Source of the DNA: Megasphaera lornae
GTDB lineage: Bacteria > Bacillota > Negativicutes > Veillonellales > Megasphaeraceae
Reading direction: 5' to 3'
Assembly (NCBI RefSeq): GCF_000214495.1
Contig: NZ_AFIJ01000038.1
Span: 32,056 to 96,055 of the forward strand
DNA length: 64,000 nt
Under the pieces are notes generated by a model. It worked only from the letters and a program-made list of their open reading frames with translations. It searched no databases and had not been told where the DNA came from. Both the position numbers and the translations under genes were made by a program. Of the stretch, positions 27,074-36,850 are shown one piece after another (the stretch's first letter is position 1; each line of letters starts with the position of its first letter).

Positions 27074-28447
27074 CTACTTTTTATACGTAGCCTCCGTAAC
27101 CCAAGCGGCAATATTTTTTTGCCGCTTTCTGCCGATACTCAAAGCCTTCGGCGGGACATCTTCGGTAATCGTGGAGCCGGCCGCGACAAAGGCATACGCG
27201 CCTACGTTTACAGGTGCCACTAAATTACTGTTACACCCGACAAACGCATGCTCGCCGATAACGGTACGATGTTTTACACGTCCGTCAAAATTAACAGTAA
27301 TAGTACCGCACCCTATATTGACATTCGCGCCCACATCGCTGTCCCCTATATAACTTAAATGCGGCAACTTCGCGCCATCACCGATATGCGAATTTTTAAC
27401 TTCCATATAGTTTCCCACTTTCACGTGGTTGCCGATAACCGTTTGCGGGCGAAAATGTGCAAACGGTCCCACTTCACACGCATTGCCGATTTCACAATCG
27501 TGCGCATACGTAAACTGCAAGTGATTGTCGTTCCCCATATGTACATTCGTTAACCGCACATACGGCCCTACTTGACAATTTTCCCCAATACGCGTTTCGC
27601 CTTCCAGTACGGTCCCGGGATACAACACCGTATCGGGCCCGATCCGGACTCCCGCATCCACATACGTAGTATCCGGATCGATGACGGTTACCCCGTTTTC
27701 CATCAGCCGCTGCAAGGTTCGCCGCCGCAGGACTTTTTCCGCTTGCGCCAACTGGATACGGGAATTAACGCCCATCGTTTCTTCATAATCCGCCGCCGCA
27801 AATGCCCCGACTTTCGCCCCGCTTGCCACCAGTAAAGAAATTACATCCGTCAAATAATATTCACCCTGGGCATTATGATTCGTTATCGTATGCAGTAACG
27901 GCCATAACATAGGCAAGTTGAAGCAATATATGCCGGCATTGACTTCGGTCACGGCCAATTCTTCCGGTAACCCGTCCTTTTGCTCTACGATTTTAATGAC
28001 TTGTCCGTCGGCATTCCGAATAATTCTTCCATAGCCTGTCGGATCCGGCATATTCGTCGTTAAAATAGTTGCCGCCGCCTGCGTCTCCTCATGATATGCC
28101 AATAACCGTCGAAAAGTAGACGCCTGTATCAGCGGTGTATCGCCGCACGTTACCAACAATACGCCCGTAGTGTTCGGCAACAAAGATTCCGCCTGTAACA
28201 CGGCATGCCCGGTGCCCAATTGTTCCGTTTGCACTACCGTTTCCGCCTGCTGTGCAAGATACGAGACAACCGCTTCCCCGCCAAATCCGGTGACTACAAT
28301 TTGCCGCTCCGTGCCCGCCTCTTTTACAGCCTGCAGGACGTGTCCCACCATCGGAACTCCGCCGACTTTATGTAATACTTTCGGAAGTTTTGATTTCATC
28401 CGCGTACCTTTTCCTGCCGCTAAAATCAGTGCCACTATTTTATTCAT
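27074..28447 (-). CDS. glmU: Bifunctional UDP-GlcNAc pyrophosphorylase / GlcN-1-P acetyltransferase
   Basis: 457-residue cytosolic enzyme for the last two steps of UDP-N-acetylglucosamine synthesis, feeding peptidoglycan and LPS. The N-terminal uridylyltransferase shows 'LILAAGKGTRMKSKLPKVLH' near residues 7-26 and 'GTGHAVLQAE' near 80. The C-terminal half is a left-handed beta-helix of hexapeptide repeats, with 'HFRPQTVIGNHVKVGNYMEVKNS' near 330 (cited in part) and 'SYIGDSDVGANVNIGCGTI' near 375. GGGAGG precedes ATG 28447. It is the first gene of the glmU-prs-pth run. Confidence 0.96.
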   Translation of the reverse strand: MNKIVALILAAGKGTRMKSKLPKVLHKVGGVPMVGHVLQAVKEAGTERQIVVTGFGGEAVVSYLAQQAETVVQTEQLGTGHAVLQAESLLPNTTGVLLVTCGDTPLIQASTFRRLLAYHEETQAAATILTTNMPDPTGYGRIIRNADGQVIKIVEQKDGLPEELAVTEVNAGIYCFNLPMLWPLLHTITNHNAQGEYYLTDVISLLVASGAKVGAFAAADYEETMGVNSRIQLAQAEKVLRRRTLQRLMENGVTVIDPDTTYVDAGVRIGPDTVLYPGTVLEGETRIGENCQVGPYVRLTNVHMGNDNHLQFTYAHDCEIGNACEVGPFAHFRPQTVIGNHVKVGNYMEVKNSHIGDGAKLPHLSYIGDSDVGANVNIGCGTITVNFDGRVKHRTVIGEHAFVGCNSNLVAPVNVGAYAFVAAGSTITEDVPPKALSIGRKRQKNIAAWVTEATYKK

Positions 28448-28541
28448 TCAGTACTGCCTCCCTGAATTTATCAACTATTCCTTTTTAGGATAACACAAAC
28501 AGCAAAGAAAATACATATATTTCCAAAAACTTTCTCTTGCC

Positions 28542-28590
28542 GGAAAATAAAAAGAAGGAGCGTATGCCGCTCCCCTTCTTTTTATTTTCC
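28542..28590 (-). terminator. Terminator after the 3D-domain protein gene
   Basis: Long stem (28542-28562 with 28568-28590), GGAAAATAAAAAGAAGG paired with CCTTCTTTTTATTTTCC. The T-rich arm is inside the stem. It lies between the 3' end of the 3D gene and the promoter region of glmU. Confidence 0.75.
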
Positions 28591-28616
28591 GAATCCATAC
28601 GTTTCCTGTATATAGC

Positions 28617-29201
28617 TTATAACACGTGTACCACTACATTGCGACGACCGAACCGCAGTGCTTCCCGATTCGAATCCATCCCCAAATCAATTCGTTTTCC
28701 TACTATGGCGCCGCCCGTATCATCCGCAACCGCATACCCGTATCCTTCAATATATAATTTAGTCCCCAACGGAATAATAGAAGGATCCACAGAGACAATA
28801 CCGCGTTTCAATCGATGCCCGCGCGCTGTAATTCCCGTATTTCCCGGGTCTTGCGCCGAATATGCCGTAGCATGCATGATCATACGTCGTTTTCCCCATA
28901 TATTTTGTGCCGAATTGTTTGTTTTCTTTTTACCGGTTTCCGCCAATGCTGTTAACGTACGCGTACCTACAACCCCATCGGCATCCAATCCTTTGGCCGC
29001 TTGGAACCGCGTCACCGCATCCCGCGTTGCCGCACCGAATACGCCGTCGGCACCGTCCGATAAATACCCGGCATCAATCAGCATATATTGTAATCGCTGT
29101 ACGGCCGCCCCGCTCATGCCCATTTCCATATTCGCACAGACTAAAGACGAACAGGCAAAAACAAAAACCATGGTAAATAGAAGCAATATACGTTTCCTCA
29201 A
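28617..29201 (-). CDS. Secreted peptidoglycan-binding / 3D-domain protein
   Basis: 194-residue exported protein. A signal peptide (MRKR, then a hydrophobic run to about residue 23) is followed by a peptidoglycan-binding type 1 domain (about 28-88: 'GAAVQRLQYMLIDAGYLSDGADGVFG', cited in part; 'AVTRFQAAKGLDADGVVG'). The C-terminal 3D domain (about 108-194) contains 'ATAYSAQDPG' and 'ADDTGGAIVGKRIDLGMDS', with the three conserved Asp residues of MltA-like enzymes. It is likely a wall-acting lytic transglycosylase-like protein. The start is a TTG at 29201 with GAGGTGG just upstream; no ATG is suitably placed. Confidence 0.87.
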   Translation of the reverse strand: MRKRILLLFTMVFVFACSSLVCANMEMGMSGAAVQRLQYMLIDAGYLSDGADGVFGAATRDAVTRFQAAKGLDADGVVGTRTLTALAETGKKKTNNSAQNIWGKRRMIMHATAYSAQDPGNTGITARGHRLKRGIVSVDPSIIPLGTKLYIEGYGYAVADDTGGAIVGKRIDLGMDSNREALRFGRRNVVVHVL

Positions 29202-29429
29202 AAAACCACCTCACTACAAAGTATAGTATATTCCGAATGATTATTGACATAAGTAAATGTTACAAGTCGGATTATACCAAAGATCGGCGGATAAGTCAAA
29301 ATTTTGGCTTTTTATGCGTTTATTTTTATGTTTTTATTCCATTTTCTATTTCGTTCGAAGCTATATGCTCCGCTTATTTTCAGTATTTTATTTTATTTTA
29401 TTATGACCAGCTATTATTTTTTATAATTA

Positions 29430-31013
29430 TTATGCATTTTTAGGTTCCGATAACTCTACTAAGTTGCGAATATTTTCCGCCGCTTCCACAGAATCTGTCA
29501 ACACATAAATATAGTCTCCCGCATACAAGCGCGTATCAAAATCAGGCAATACTTCGCCGCTGCTGCGTTTAATGTCAATCAGTACGACATGCTTCGGCCA
29601 GGCAATACGACGAATATACTTGCCGTCTACGGGACTACCGCTGGCCACCGTTAATTCCATCAAATTGCGCCGCTCGGAAGGGGGAATCTCCGGCTTGCTT
29701 TTTGCTAAAGAACGATGTAACAACGTATCATAAATGGGTTCTCCCTTTAATACTTGCGACACCACCAAGGCGACCATCGAAGCTGTACACAACACCAATA
29801 AATGTTCGTATGAACCGGTCATTTCCATAATCAAAATTGTGCCCGTAATGGGGGACTGTACGGAAGCTGCAAAAAAAGCCGCCATGGAAATGACAATAAT
29901 GTTCGAAAAATAGTAGGAAGAAATGATGCCGAAATGAATAAAAATAATACCGGTCACACCGCCCATCAATGCCCCCAAAACCAACATGGGAAGAAAAAAT
30001 CCCCCCGGCACACCGCATCCGTAGCTGACTAAAGTAAACAATAATTTAACTGCCAGTAACGCAACAAACAACTGTAGTGATAAGGGCATCGCGTGCAGCT
30101 GATTAATCAACTCATTACCGCCCCCCAAGACTTGCGGAAACACATAGCCCAAAACACCGGCCGTACAAAGCGCAAATGCAATGCGCATGTACCCATTGCG
30201 AAAGATAGGCAATTCATAAAAAAGATGCGTATTTAAAAGACAGGCATTAAAAATCCGGCCTCCTATTCCGATAATAACTCCTAAAATTACGGCGATCCAA
30301 ATATAGGACAAGGGTAACACCGGTAAGGTGCCGAAATGAAAAATGGTTTCTCTCCCGAACACCAACCGACATACGGCGGTCGACAATAAAGCGGCGGCCA
30401 TTGCCGGAGCCAATACGGCGCCGGAAAAGTTGCGATGCAATTCCTCCAGTGCAAATACGACGCCGGCCAAAGGCGCATTAAACGCGGCCGCCAAGCCGGC
30501 ACTGGCCCCGGCCGTGATCAAATATCGTTCTTCCATACGCGTGCGTCGTAACCCGCGACTCAATCCTTGTGCCGCCACGGCGCCGATTTGAATGGACGGG
30601 CCTTCCCGTCCTAATGACAACCCCAAGCCGATACCCACAATGCCGCTCACCAGTTTTACCCACAGAATACGAAACCAGCGCATGCGCACGGCCCCTAAAA
30701 TCACGCCTTTTACCTGCGGAATCCCGCTGCCGCCGGCATTCGGCTCATATACGCCTAACCGCCAAAGCAGCCCCGCCGCTCCCAACAACCCCATGAACCA
30801 GACGACATTGATCCCCAATGAACCGTTTATTAATACATGCGCATACAAATATTCCCGATATATTGTGCCGTGTTCCAATAAAAATCTAAATAAACTGATA
30901 ATGCTTCCCGAGGCGATACCCACAAAAATGCCTTCTAAAAATAACCGCAATCGAAACCGCGGCCAATGACTCAATACTTCAATCGCCGAAATTAATTGTT
31001 TATTCACTTGCAT
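29430..31013 (-). CDS. ClC-type H+/Cl- antiporter with C-terminal TrkA-C domain
   Basis: 527-residue membrane protein. ClC selectivity motifs are GSGIP (95-99), GREGP (135-139, gating Glu137) and GGFFLP near 335. The proton glutamate is retained in 'FALEEL' (Glu191), which favours an antiporter over a channel, and GREGP rather than GREGV argues against a fluoride carrier. The last about 80 residues ('MELTVASGSPVDGKYIRRI...GDYIYVLTD') form a TrkA-C/RCK-like regulatory domain. GGAG precedes the ATG. The gene is monocistronic and divergent from the M20 homologue. Confidence 0.92.
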   Translation of the reverse strand: MQVNKQLISAIEVLSHWPRFRLRLFLEGIFVGIASGSIISLFRFLLEHGTIYREYLYAHVLINGSLGINVVWFMGLLGAAGLLWRLGVYEPNAGGSGIPQVKGVILGAVRMRWFRILWVKLVSGIVGIGLGLSLGREGPSIQIGAVAAQGLSRGLRRTRMEERYLITAGASAGLAAAFNAPLAGVVFALEELHRNFSGAVLAPAMAAALLSTAVCRLVFGRETIFHFGTLPVLPLSYIWIAVILGVIIGIGGRIFNACLLNTHLFYELPIFRNGYMRIAFALCTAGVLGYVFPQVLGGGNELINQLHAMPLSLQLFVALLAVKLLFTLVSYGCGVPGGFFLPMLVLGALMGGVTGIIFIHFGIISSYYFSNIIVISMAAFFAASVQSPITGTILIMEMTGSYEHLLVLCTASMVALVVSQVLKGEPIYDTLLHRSLAKSKPEIPPSERRNLMELTVASGSPVDGKYIRRIAWPKHVVLIDIKRSSGEVLPDFDTRLYAGDYIYVLTDSVEAAENIRNLVELSEPKNA

Positions 31014-31166
31014 AGTCTTTTCACTCCTCGTACTATACTGAGGTCATTATAGCATAGGTTTTCTTGTGAAGCATATATTTTACTTTTTTTAAAGGAAACG
31101 CCCTATCTATAAGAGAATTATTATATAATACATCTATAATATTTTTCCGCATAAAGGAGGGTATAT

Positions 31167-32357
31167 ATGAACCCACCCAATTCTATTCCTTTTTCTATTT
31201 CCGAAGCCGTACGTCAAATGCTTCCCTATATCATGGAAATGAGAGAATATTTCCATGCCCATCCCGAACCGGGCGGCCGGGAATTCGACACTTGTAAAAC
31301 CGTCTTTCAAGAACTCTCTCTCATGGGTGTACAGGAAGTAAAAATCATTGCCGGAACCGGTGTAACAGGCCTCATTCACGGAGCACTTCCCGGACCGCTT
31401 CTCTTGTTACGCGCCGCAATAGATGCGCAGCGGATTAAAGAAACCCACCCTTGTGCCTATGCGTCTTTAACAGAAGGCTTGATGCACGCCGCCGGTCATG
31501 ACGGAGAAACTGCCGTGCTGCTGGGTATTGCCAAAATTCTTTGTAAACATCGACAAACAGTACAGGGAACCGTTCGTTTGGTCTTTGAACCGGCAGTGTC
31601 CGCAACCGGCAAAGCAGCGGAAATGATCGACGCCGGCATCCTGCATGCCCCCCGTCCGGACATGGCGCTTACCTGCCATTGGAACGGCAATCTGCCGTTG
31701 GAAACCGTAGCCTTTCGGGCGGGACACATCTCCCCCTGCGGAGATGAAATTACGCTGACAGTGAAGCGGGAGCCTACGGCGCTCGCCCCTTCCTTAAATC
31801 CCTTATGGGTCGGTACGCGACTCGTATGTAAAATTTACGATACCTTAGCCGCGCACCGACAACTACCTGCCGATACCCTTATCTTCAACCAAGTTGACGG
31901 CGGCACCTCCCCCGCCATACTGCCGGAATCCGTAACGTGGAAAGGTATCCTGCGAACCCCTTCTCCTACAGTTCGTCAACATATTTTGCAACGTATGGAA
32001 ACCTTGTGCCGAGACGGGGAACAATCCCCTCTCCTGTCTGTCCGTCTGCTGAATCGCCCCCTCGCACCGCCACTGGAAAATACGCCCCTCTTATGTAAAT
32101 TAGCCCATAAAATCTGGCATACACATGCCCCTCATCTCCGGGTGTCCGCCGCTATGGATTCCCGTCGGCTCGATGATTTTTCCTATATTGCCGCTCGCAT
32201 TCCCGCCTTTACCTTTGATGCGGGAATATATACCCGAACCCCCATGCCCATCGACTCCCGCCTCTTTATATGGGACAGCGACATCTTAAAATCACTTTGC
32301 CTTACGCAACTCACCTTAGTACTTCATCTGCCCCGTTATTTTCATGACCGAAAATAA
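31167..32357 (+). CDS. M20D amidohydrolase homologue lacking metal ligands
   Basis: 396-residue full-length M20D-like protein (N-acyl-amino-acid amidohydrolase fold). The scaffold is clear: 'MREYFHAHPEPGGREFDT' near 25, 'LLLRAAIDAQ' near 79, 'MHAAGHDGETAVLLGIAKIL' at 106-125, 'GTVRLVFEPAVSATG' near 134. But the ligands are changed. The Cys of MHACGHD is Ala109, the His of GHDGHT is Glu114, and the Glu-Glu of FQPAEE is Val144-Ser145. The C-terminal HHP is also absent. The frame is intact with a good ribosome site (AAAGGAGGG), so it is not simply decaying. It is probably non-hydrolytic, or it uses another mechanism. Confidence 0.82.
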   Translation: MNPPNSIPFSISEAVRQMLPYIMEMREYFHAHPEPGGREFDTCKTVFQELSLMGVQEVKIIAGTGVTGLIHGALPGPLLLLRAAIDAQRIKETHPCAYASLTEGLMHAAGHDGETAVLLGIAKILCKHRQTVQGTVRLVFEPAVSATGKAAEMIDAGILHAPRPDMALTCHWNGNLPLETVAFRAGHISPCGDEITLTVKREPTALAPSLNPLWVGTRLVCKIYDTLAAHRQLPADTLIFNQVDGGTSPAILPESVTWKGILRTPSPTVRQHILQRMETLCRDGEQSPLLSVRLLNRPLAPPLENTPLLCKLAHKIWHTHAPHLRVSAAMDSRRLDDFSYIAARIPAFTFDAGIYTRTPMPIDSRLFIWDSDILKSLCLTQLTLVLHLPRYFHDRK

Positions 32358-32438
32358 CGCCGCCGCTCCGTCAATGCCCGGCGATAAAGAAACAACCCGG
32401 CCAACGTACTGTCCGGAATCGTATTTTTATATGTATAT

Positions 32439-32472
32439 AAAGAAAAGAGACCTGAAAAGGTCTCTTTTCTTC
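32439..32472. terminator. Terminator between the M20 homologue and yhaN
   Basis: Stem AAAGAAAAGAGACCT / AGGTCTCTTTTCTT with a 4-base loop. It carries A and T runs on opposite sides and can serve both convergent genes. Confidence 0.8.
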
Positions 32473-32597
32473 TATCCGCACCCTACACGGCTACCTTATT
32501 TGGCGAAAAGTATCGGAAGAATCGTATTTCGTTTTCTAAAACCGCCGGTTTCTCTTCCTTTTATGGCCGGTTTTAGTCGTTCGCAATACGCCGCCCG

Positions 32598-35579
32598 CTA
32601 CTCGCCTACAGCAGATTGAATACGCCCTTTTTCGATTTCAAACAACTGTATGGGCGTGTTTTTTGGCGTATCTTCCCGCTGCACTGCCAGCGCCAACTCT
32701 TTTGTGGCCTGCGAACAAGTAAATAAAAAAATTTGTTCCTTTTCTCCCATTTCCGCTAAAAAACGCAATGCTTCCTTTTGGCGTTCTTCATCAAACCGCA
32801 CTAAAATATCATCCAAAATAATCGGCATCGGTTCTAATTGCTTAGAAAACGCGGCCGCTAAACTAATCCGAATCGCCAAATAGATTTGATCTCCCAAACC
32901 GCTGCTCCATTGTTTTTCCGGAATCCGATGCTGAGATTCATCTACCGCATACAACTGTTTGCCGTCAAAACTGGCTTGTAACGTATAGCGACCGGCCGTC
33001 ATTCGTTGCAAATACGTACCCGCCTGTCGAATAACCAAGGGCTGACGGACTCGCTCATAATAGGCTTGCGCTTCTCCCAACATGTATTCGGCAAACATAT
33101 ACACCAGCCACCGGTCCACTTGTTGATCCAATTCGGCTTGTCGTATTTGCCGCTTTTGTAAAATGCGGGAGGACTCTTCATTTTTAGCCATTTGACTCAA
33201 ACGTTCTACAATGCTTCCCCGTTTTTCCGCTACTTCCCTTATTTTTTTTCAATTTCCTTAATTTTTCGTTCATAATACGCCTTTTCTTCTGTCCAGTTTT
33301 TCATCGTATGGACTTGTAATTCATGGCGTAATTCTTTTAATATTTGCGGCGTTTTAGCCAATAAGCGAAGATGCGCCTCCGATTGTTCATATACTTCTTT
33401 ATATTGACAAAATTGCTTATATTTCAATACTTTACTACGAAATTCTCCTTCAGTTTTTACGCCTGCACGGAGCAATACTTGTTCCTGTTGTGCTTCTTGT
33501 TCTTGCAATTTTTTTTGTAACTGTATTAATTGTTCCCGTTGCAACGCCAATTGTCGATCCTGTTCTCGCGCCACTTCTCCCTGCACATGAATCTCCTGCC
33601 ACTGTTTATATGCGGCAACCGCCCCGGTAAAAGACGCCTCCTGTTGAATGCCGATTTCTCGAAATAATTGCTCCGTTTCATCTTGCCAATGCCGTAAACG
33701 CTGTTGAATTTCCTGCTTCTTTATTTGCCACTCCTGCTGTTCCGTTACTAAACGTCGCCAGGTTTTCCACGCCTGTTCTGCTTCTTGCCGCTTATGTACG
33801 GGCAACGCGACAAAACCGTACGTTCCGCACCATTGTTCCCAACTTTTTTCGCTGTCGGCAAGGCGGGTCTTAATCGCCGCCCCTTCTTGTCGCCATTTTT
33901 CTACCAAAGCGGCATACATAGCCTGTTGCTCTTTTTCCCATTCATTTTTTAGAAGCTTTCGTTCGCCAATATACATACGCCGTACGAATTTCATCCAACG
34001 CTTGTCGCCACTGCTCATTGGATGCCGTAACAGCAAGGTCTACGGCCGCCTCTTTCCGAAGCACCGCCATCCGACCTTCCAAACCGGCCAAGGCAAGCTG
34101 TAAATCCGCCGCCTTCGGCCCCCGCCGTTTACGCCCGTACTGCAGAAAACAAAGCACGGCCGCTATTGCCGCGCCGTATATTGCCGGGGAAAAATGAAAA
34201 ACCCCCGCCATACTGCTCCCCGCCAGCGCAATCGTCACTATACTCCATACTGCACCCGCCCATAACACAGCTTTGCCGGAAGTCGCGGGTATACCCTGTA
34301 AACAGGTCATTTGCACTTGTATTTTTTCCCGTTCCCGAATGATATCTTGCAACGCCGAGACCGCTTCATCTCGCTTTTTCCAGCTTTCTTCCGTATCCGC
34401 ATCCGCCGCGACATTCCCGCACGCTTTGACCTGCTGAAGAGCCTTCGGCTTACCGGCTTGCCAGGTTTCCCATTCATGCCTGCCTTGTTCGTATTTTTTA
34501 TACAGGGCCGCAGCTTCTTCCCACGGAACTGCCGCCGCAATCGTGTCCCCGGTCCACGGCTGTAAAAGAGCGATAACTTTTTTCAACGACTGCCGCCGTA
34601 TACGATCCGCCTCTTCCTGTTGCCGCAATTCCTCACACTGCTGCCGCCATTCCGCCGTATGACTATATATTTCTTCCAACTTGTCGGCGCCGATTTCCCA
34701 GCGTTTCCACTCCGGACAATATGCAGGCTCTTTTTTACATTGTTCCCGCAGCTGCGCTTCCTCTTCCTGCAACCGTTTAATTTCTTTTTCCCGCGCTTGC
34801 CACTGTTCCGCTTCCGACTGTGAAAACTGCGCCACATCGGCCAATTCCCGCATTTTTTTTAATGCCTCTTGTTCCCGCCGATATACTTCCCAAGCCGCAA
34901 TGGATAAGGCCGCTTTTTCCATTTGTAACCGGGTTTCTTCCCGCTCCAATCGCAATCGATTTTCCGTCGTATGGGTTTTTTCTTCCCACTCCTGTAATTG
35001 CGCGAATTCCTCTTCATCATAGGATAACTGCTGAATTTTATGCGAAAACTCTTTCTGTTCCTGCAATAACACATTAATCGGCTTTTTTCCCTGCGGCGAG
35101 GCTACTAAAAGTTCTCCCATCAAACGGGAAATATCCCGTCGTGTAACTCCCATACGTACGCCGCCTTCAATACTGAAAAAATGACTGCGCACTTCTTCAT
35201 TGGATAAAATTTTAAATCCTTGCAAATCTTCCAAGCCGATAGCAAAAATTTTATCATAGGTTTGTCTGTCTAAGCCGTGCCACCATAGATTTGCCGGCTC
35301 TTCATGGAGTATTTCTTCTCTATCACATATATACGATTCCTTTTCATTTCGATAAATACGATATTCTCTACCGTTATGACGCCGAATATCCATATGTCCG
35401 AAAAAACCGCGCCATTCACCTCTGCCATACCCGAAAAACATGGACCGGACATACTTCATTAACGTGGTCTTACCGCTTTCATTGCGACCGTGCATAACAA
35501 TCAGGCCTTTTTCAGGCGGTTGCCATTCGACATTATGATAGATTCCGAAATCGTCTAAATTCATTTGTATAATTTTCAT
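32598..35579 (-). pseudogene. yhaN: YhaN-like SMC/SbcC-type ATPase, two homopolymer frameshifts
   Basis: Predicted 993-residue coiled-coil ABC ATPase once two indels are corrected; YhaN proteins are about 960. The first piece (35579 to 33942) has the P-loop GRNESGKT (31-38) and long Glu/Gln/Arg-rich coiled coil. It breaks at an A6 run (plus-strand T6, 33945-33950), where removing one A continues into 'NEWEKEQQAMYAAL'. The second piece ends at 33239 after an A8 run (T8, 33242-33249), where adding one A gives 'EKKIREVAEKRGSIVERLSQM'. The last piece has the signature 'SSGLGDQIYLAIRISLA' and Walker B 'IILDDILVRFD'. The two shifts cancel. It follows yhaO by 5 bases, as expected for a nuclease/ATPase pair in DNA repair. 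Confidence 0.85.
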
Positions 35580-35584
35580 ATGAT

Positions 35585-36850
35585 TTATCCTTTCCTATCC
35601 TCCATAAGTCGCTGCATACCCAGCCATTTGGCTTTTTCAAAAGCTTCCGACAAGCGCGCTGCGGAAATATCTCGGCCATAATTGCCCAAGCGATCGGCTT
35701 CTCCCCGTTGCAAGAAGATTTGCCGCAAAGCCTTAATTTTTTCTTCCTCGTCCAAGGCTTCCAATTGCGCCGCAATATTTAAATAATCCCCTACTGTATC
35801 GGGCAATTGACTGCGTTCCGCCGGGTTTATTTTAGGACGGGCTAAATTCCGCAAACGTTCCACCATCACAAAGGCATACTTTCCGCGCTCTTCTTCCCGC
35901 CAACCTTCCAGCCAGTACTGTGTCGCCTCCGAATTATTAATCACATGATATAAACTGCCGGAACCGATAAAATGAATGTCCAAAAACGTCGGCTTCCCAA
36001 TCTCTTTCCGTATTTTTTCCTTAGTAAAGCGAACGGATTCGCGTAATTCCGACACCGATTCCAAGCCGTCCAAAGAAATATCCGCTTGTTCCCAACGTAC
36101 AATACTCGTATCTAAAAAAGTCAGCGTAGCGGTCCCGTACGGACCGACTTCCACATAATAACACCCGCGCGGGCCGATTTCCGTACAATCCAATCCCTGC
36201 GGATTCCCGGCATACACAATATACGGCTGTTCCTGTAAAATTTGTCGCTTATGCACATGACCTAATGCCCAATAATCCATGCCGCTTTCCTTTAAATCTT
36301 GTATCGTGCAGGGCGCATAGGCGGAGTGTGTGCCGCCTACTTGTGTATGCAATAATCCGATAGCATATTTATCTGCAGCACTTCTTCTAAAATTCCTTGC
36401 CAAATTTTCCCGTTGTTCCGCTTTGGCATAACTTTGTCCATATATCGCCGCCACTTCCTCGCCATCCACACACAGCGGCACCCGTTCCGCTTTTTCCGTT
36501 CCGAATACATGCACATTCGCCGGTAGAGGAATTTTAGCTTGCCAGGCATCTTGCGGATCATGATTTCCCAATACTGCAAACACCTGTATCCCGTGCTGTG
36601 CCAATTTATGCAATAATCGTACATAATCCAATTGAGCGGTCAAATTATGTTCCCGACTCGTATATACATCGCCGGTAATAAGCACGGCATGCACATTTTT
36701 TTCAATCGCCAACTGCACAATTTTTTGAAACGCCCGCACCGGCGCTTGGCCTATACTGCGACGCCACCGTTCATCCACAAACGCCAAATCATGAAAAGGG
36801 CTTCCTAAATGAAGATCGCCGCATTGAATAAATCGTAAACTTTCAGACAT
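35585..36850 (-). CDS. yhaO: YhaO-like DNA repair exonuclease (SbcD/Mre11-type metallophosphoesterase)
   Basis: 421-residue calcineurin-like nuclease. The phosphoesterase motifs are present in order: 'GDLHLG' (11-16, Asp12/His14), 'ITGDVYTS' near 62, 'LGNHDPQD' near 95, 'LLHTQVGG' near 166 and 'ALGHVHKR' near 203. The C-terminal half is helical, as in YhaO, and would contact the partner ATPase. ATG 36850 is used because AAGGGGAAA lies just upstream; the longer frame from 36901 would overlap mocR by 59 bases. The gene still overlaps mocR by 8 bases and runs into yhaN 5 bases on, so mocR-yhaO-yhaN is a tightly packed unit. Confidence 0.9.
   Translation of the reverse strand: MSESLRFIQCGDLHLGSPFHDLAFVDERWRRSIGQAPVRAFQKIVQLAIEKNVHAVLITGDVYTSREHNLTAQLDYVRLLHKLAQHGIQVFAVLGNHDPQDAWQAKIPLPANVHVFGTEKAERVPLCVDGEEVAAIYGQSYAKAEQRENLARNFRRSAADKYAIGLLHTQVGGTHSAYAPCTIQDLKESGMDYWALGHVHKRQILQEQPYIVYAGNPQGLDCTEIGPRGCYYVEVGPYGTATLTFLDTSIVRWEQADISLDGLESVSELRESVRFTKEKIRKEIGKPTFLDIHFIGSGSLYHVINNSEATQYWLEGWREEERGKYAFVMVERLRNLARPKINPAERSQLPDTVGDYLNIAAQLEALDEEEKIKALRQIFLQRGEADRLGNYGRDISAARLSEAFEKAKWLGMQRLMEDRKG

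Noticed and set aside
32998-33200. Separate small ATPase gene starting at 33200
   Set aside because: Its TTG start lacks a ribosome site and its sequence is the normal C-terminal third of YhaN, joined by a one-base correction.
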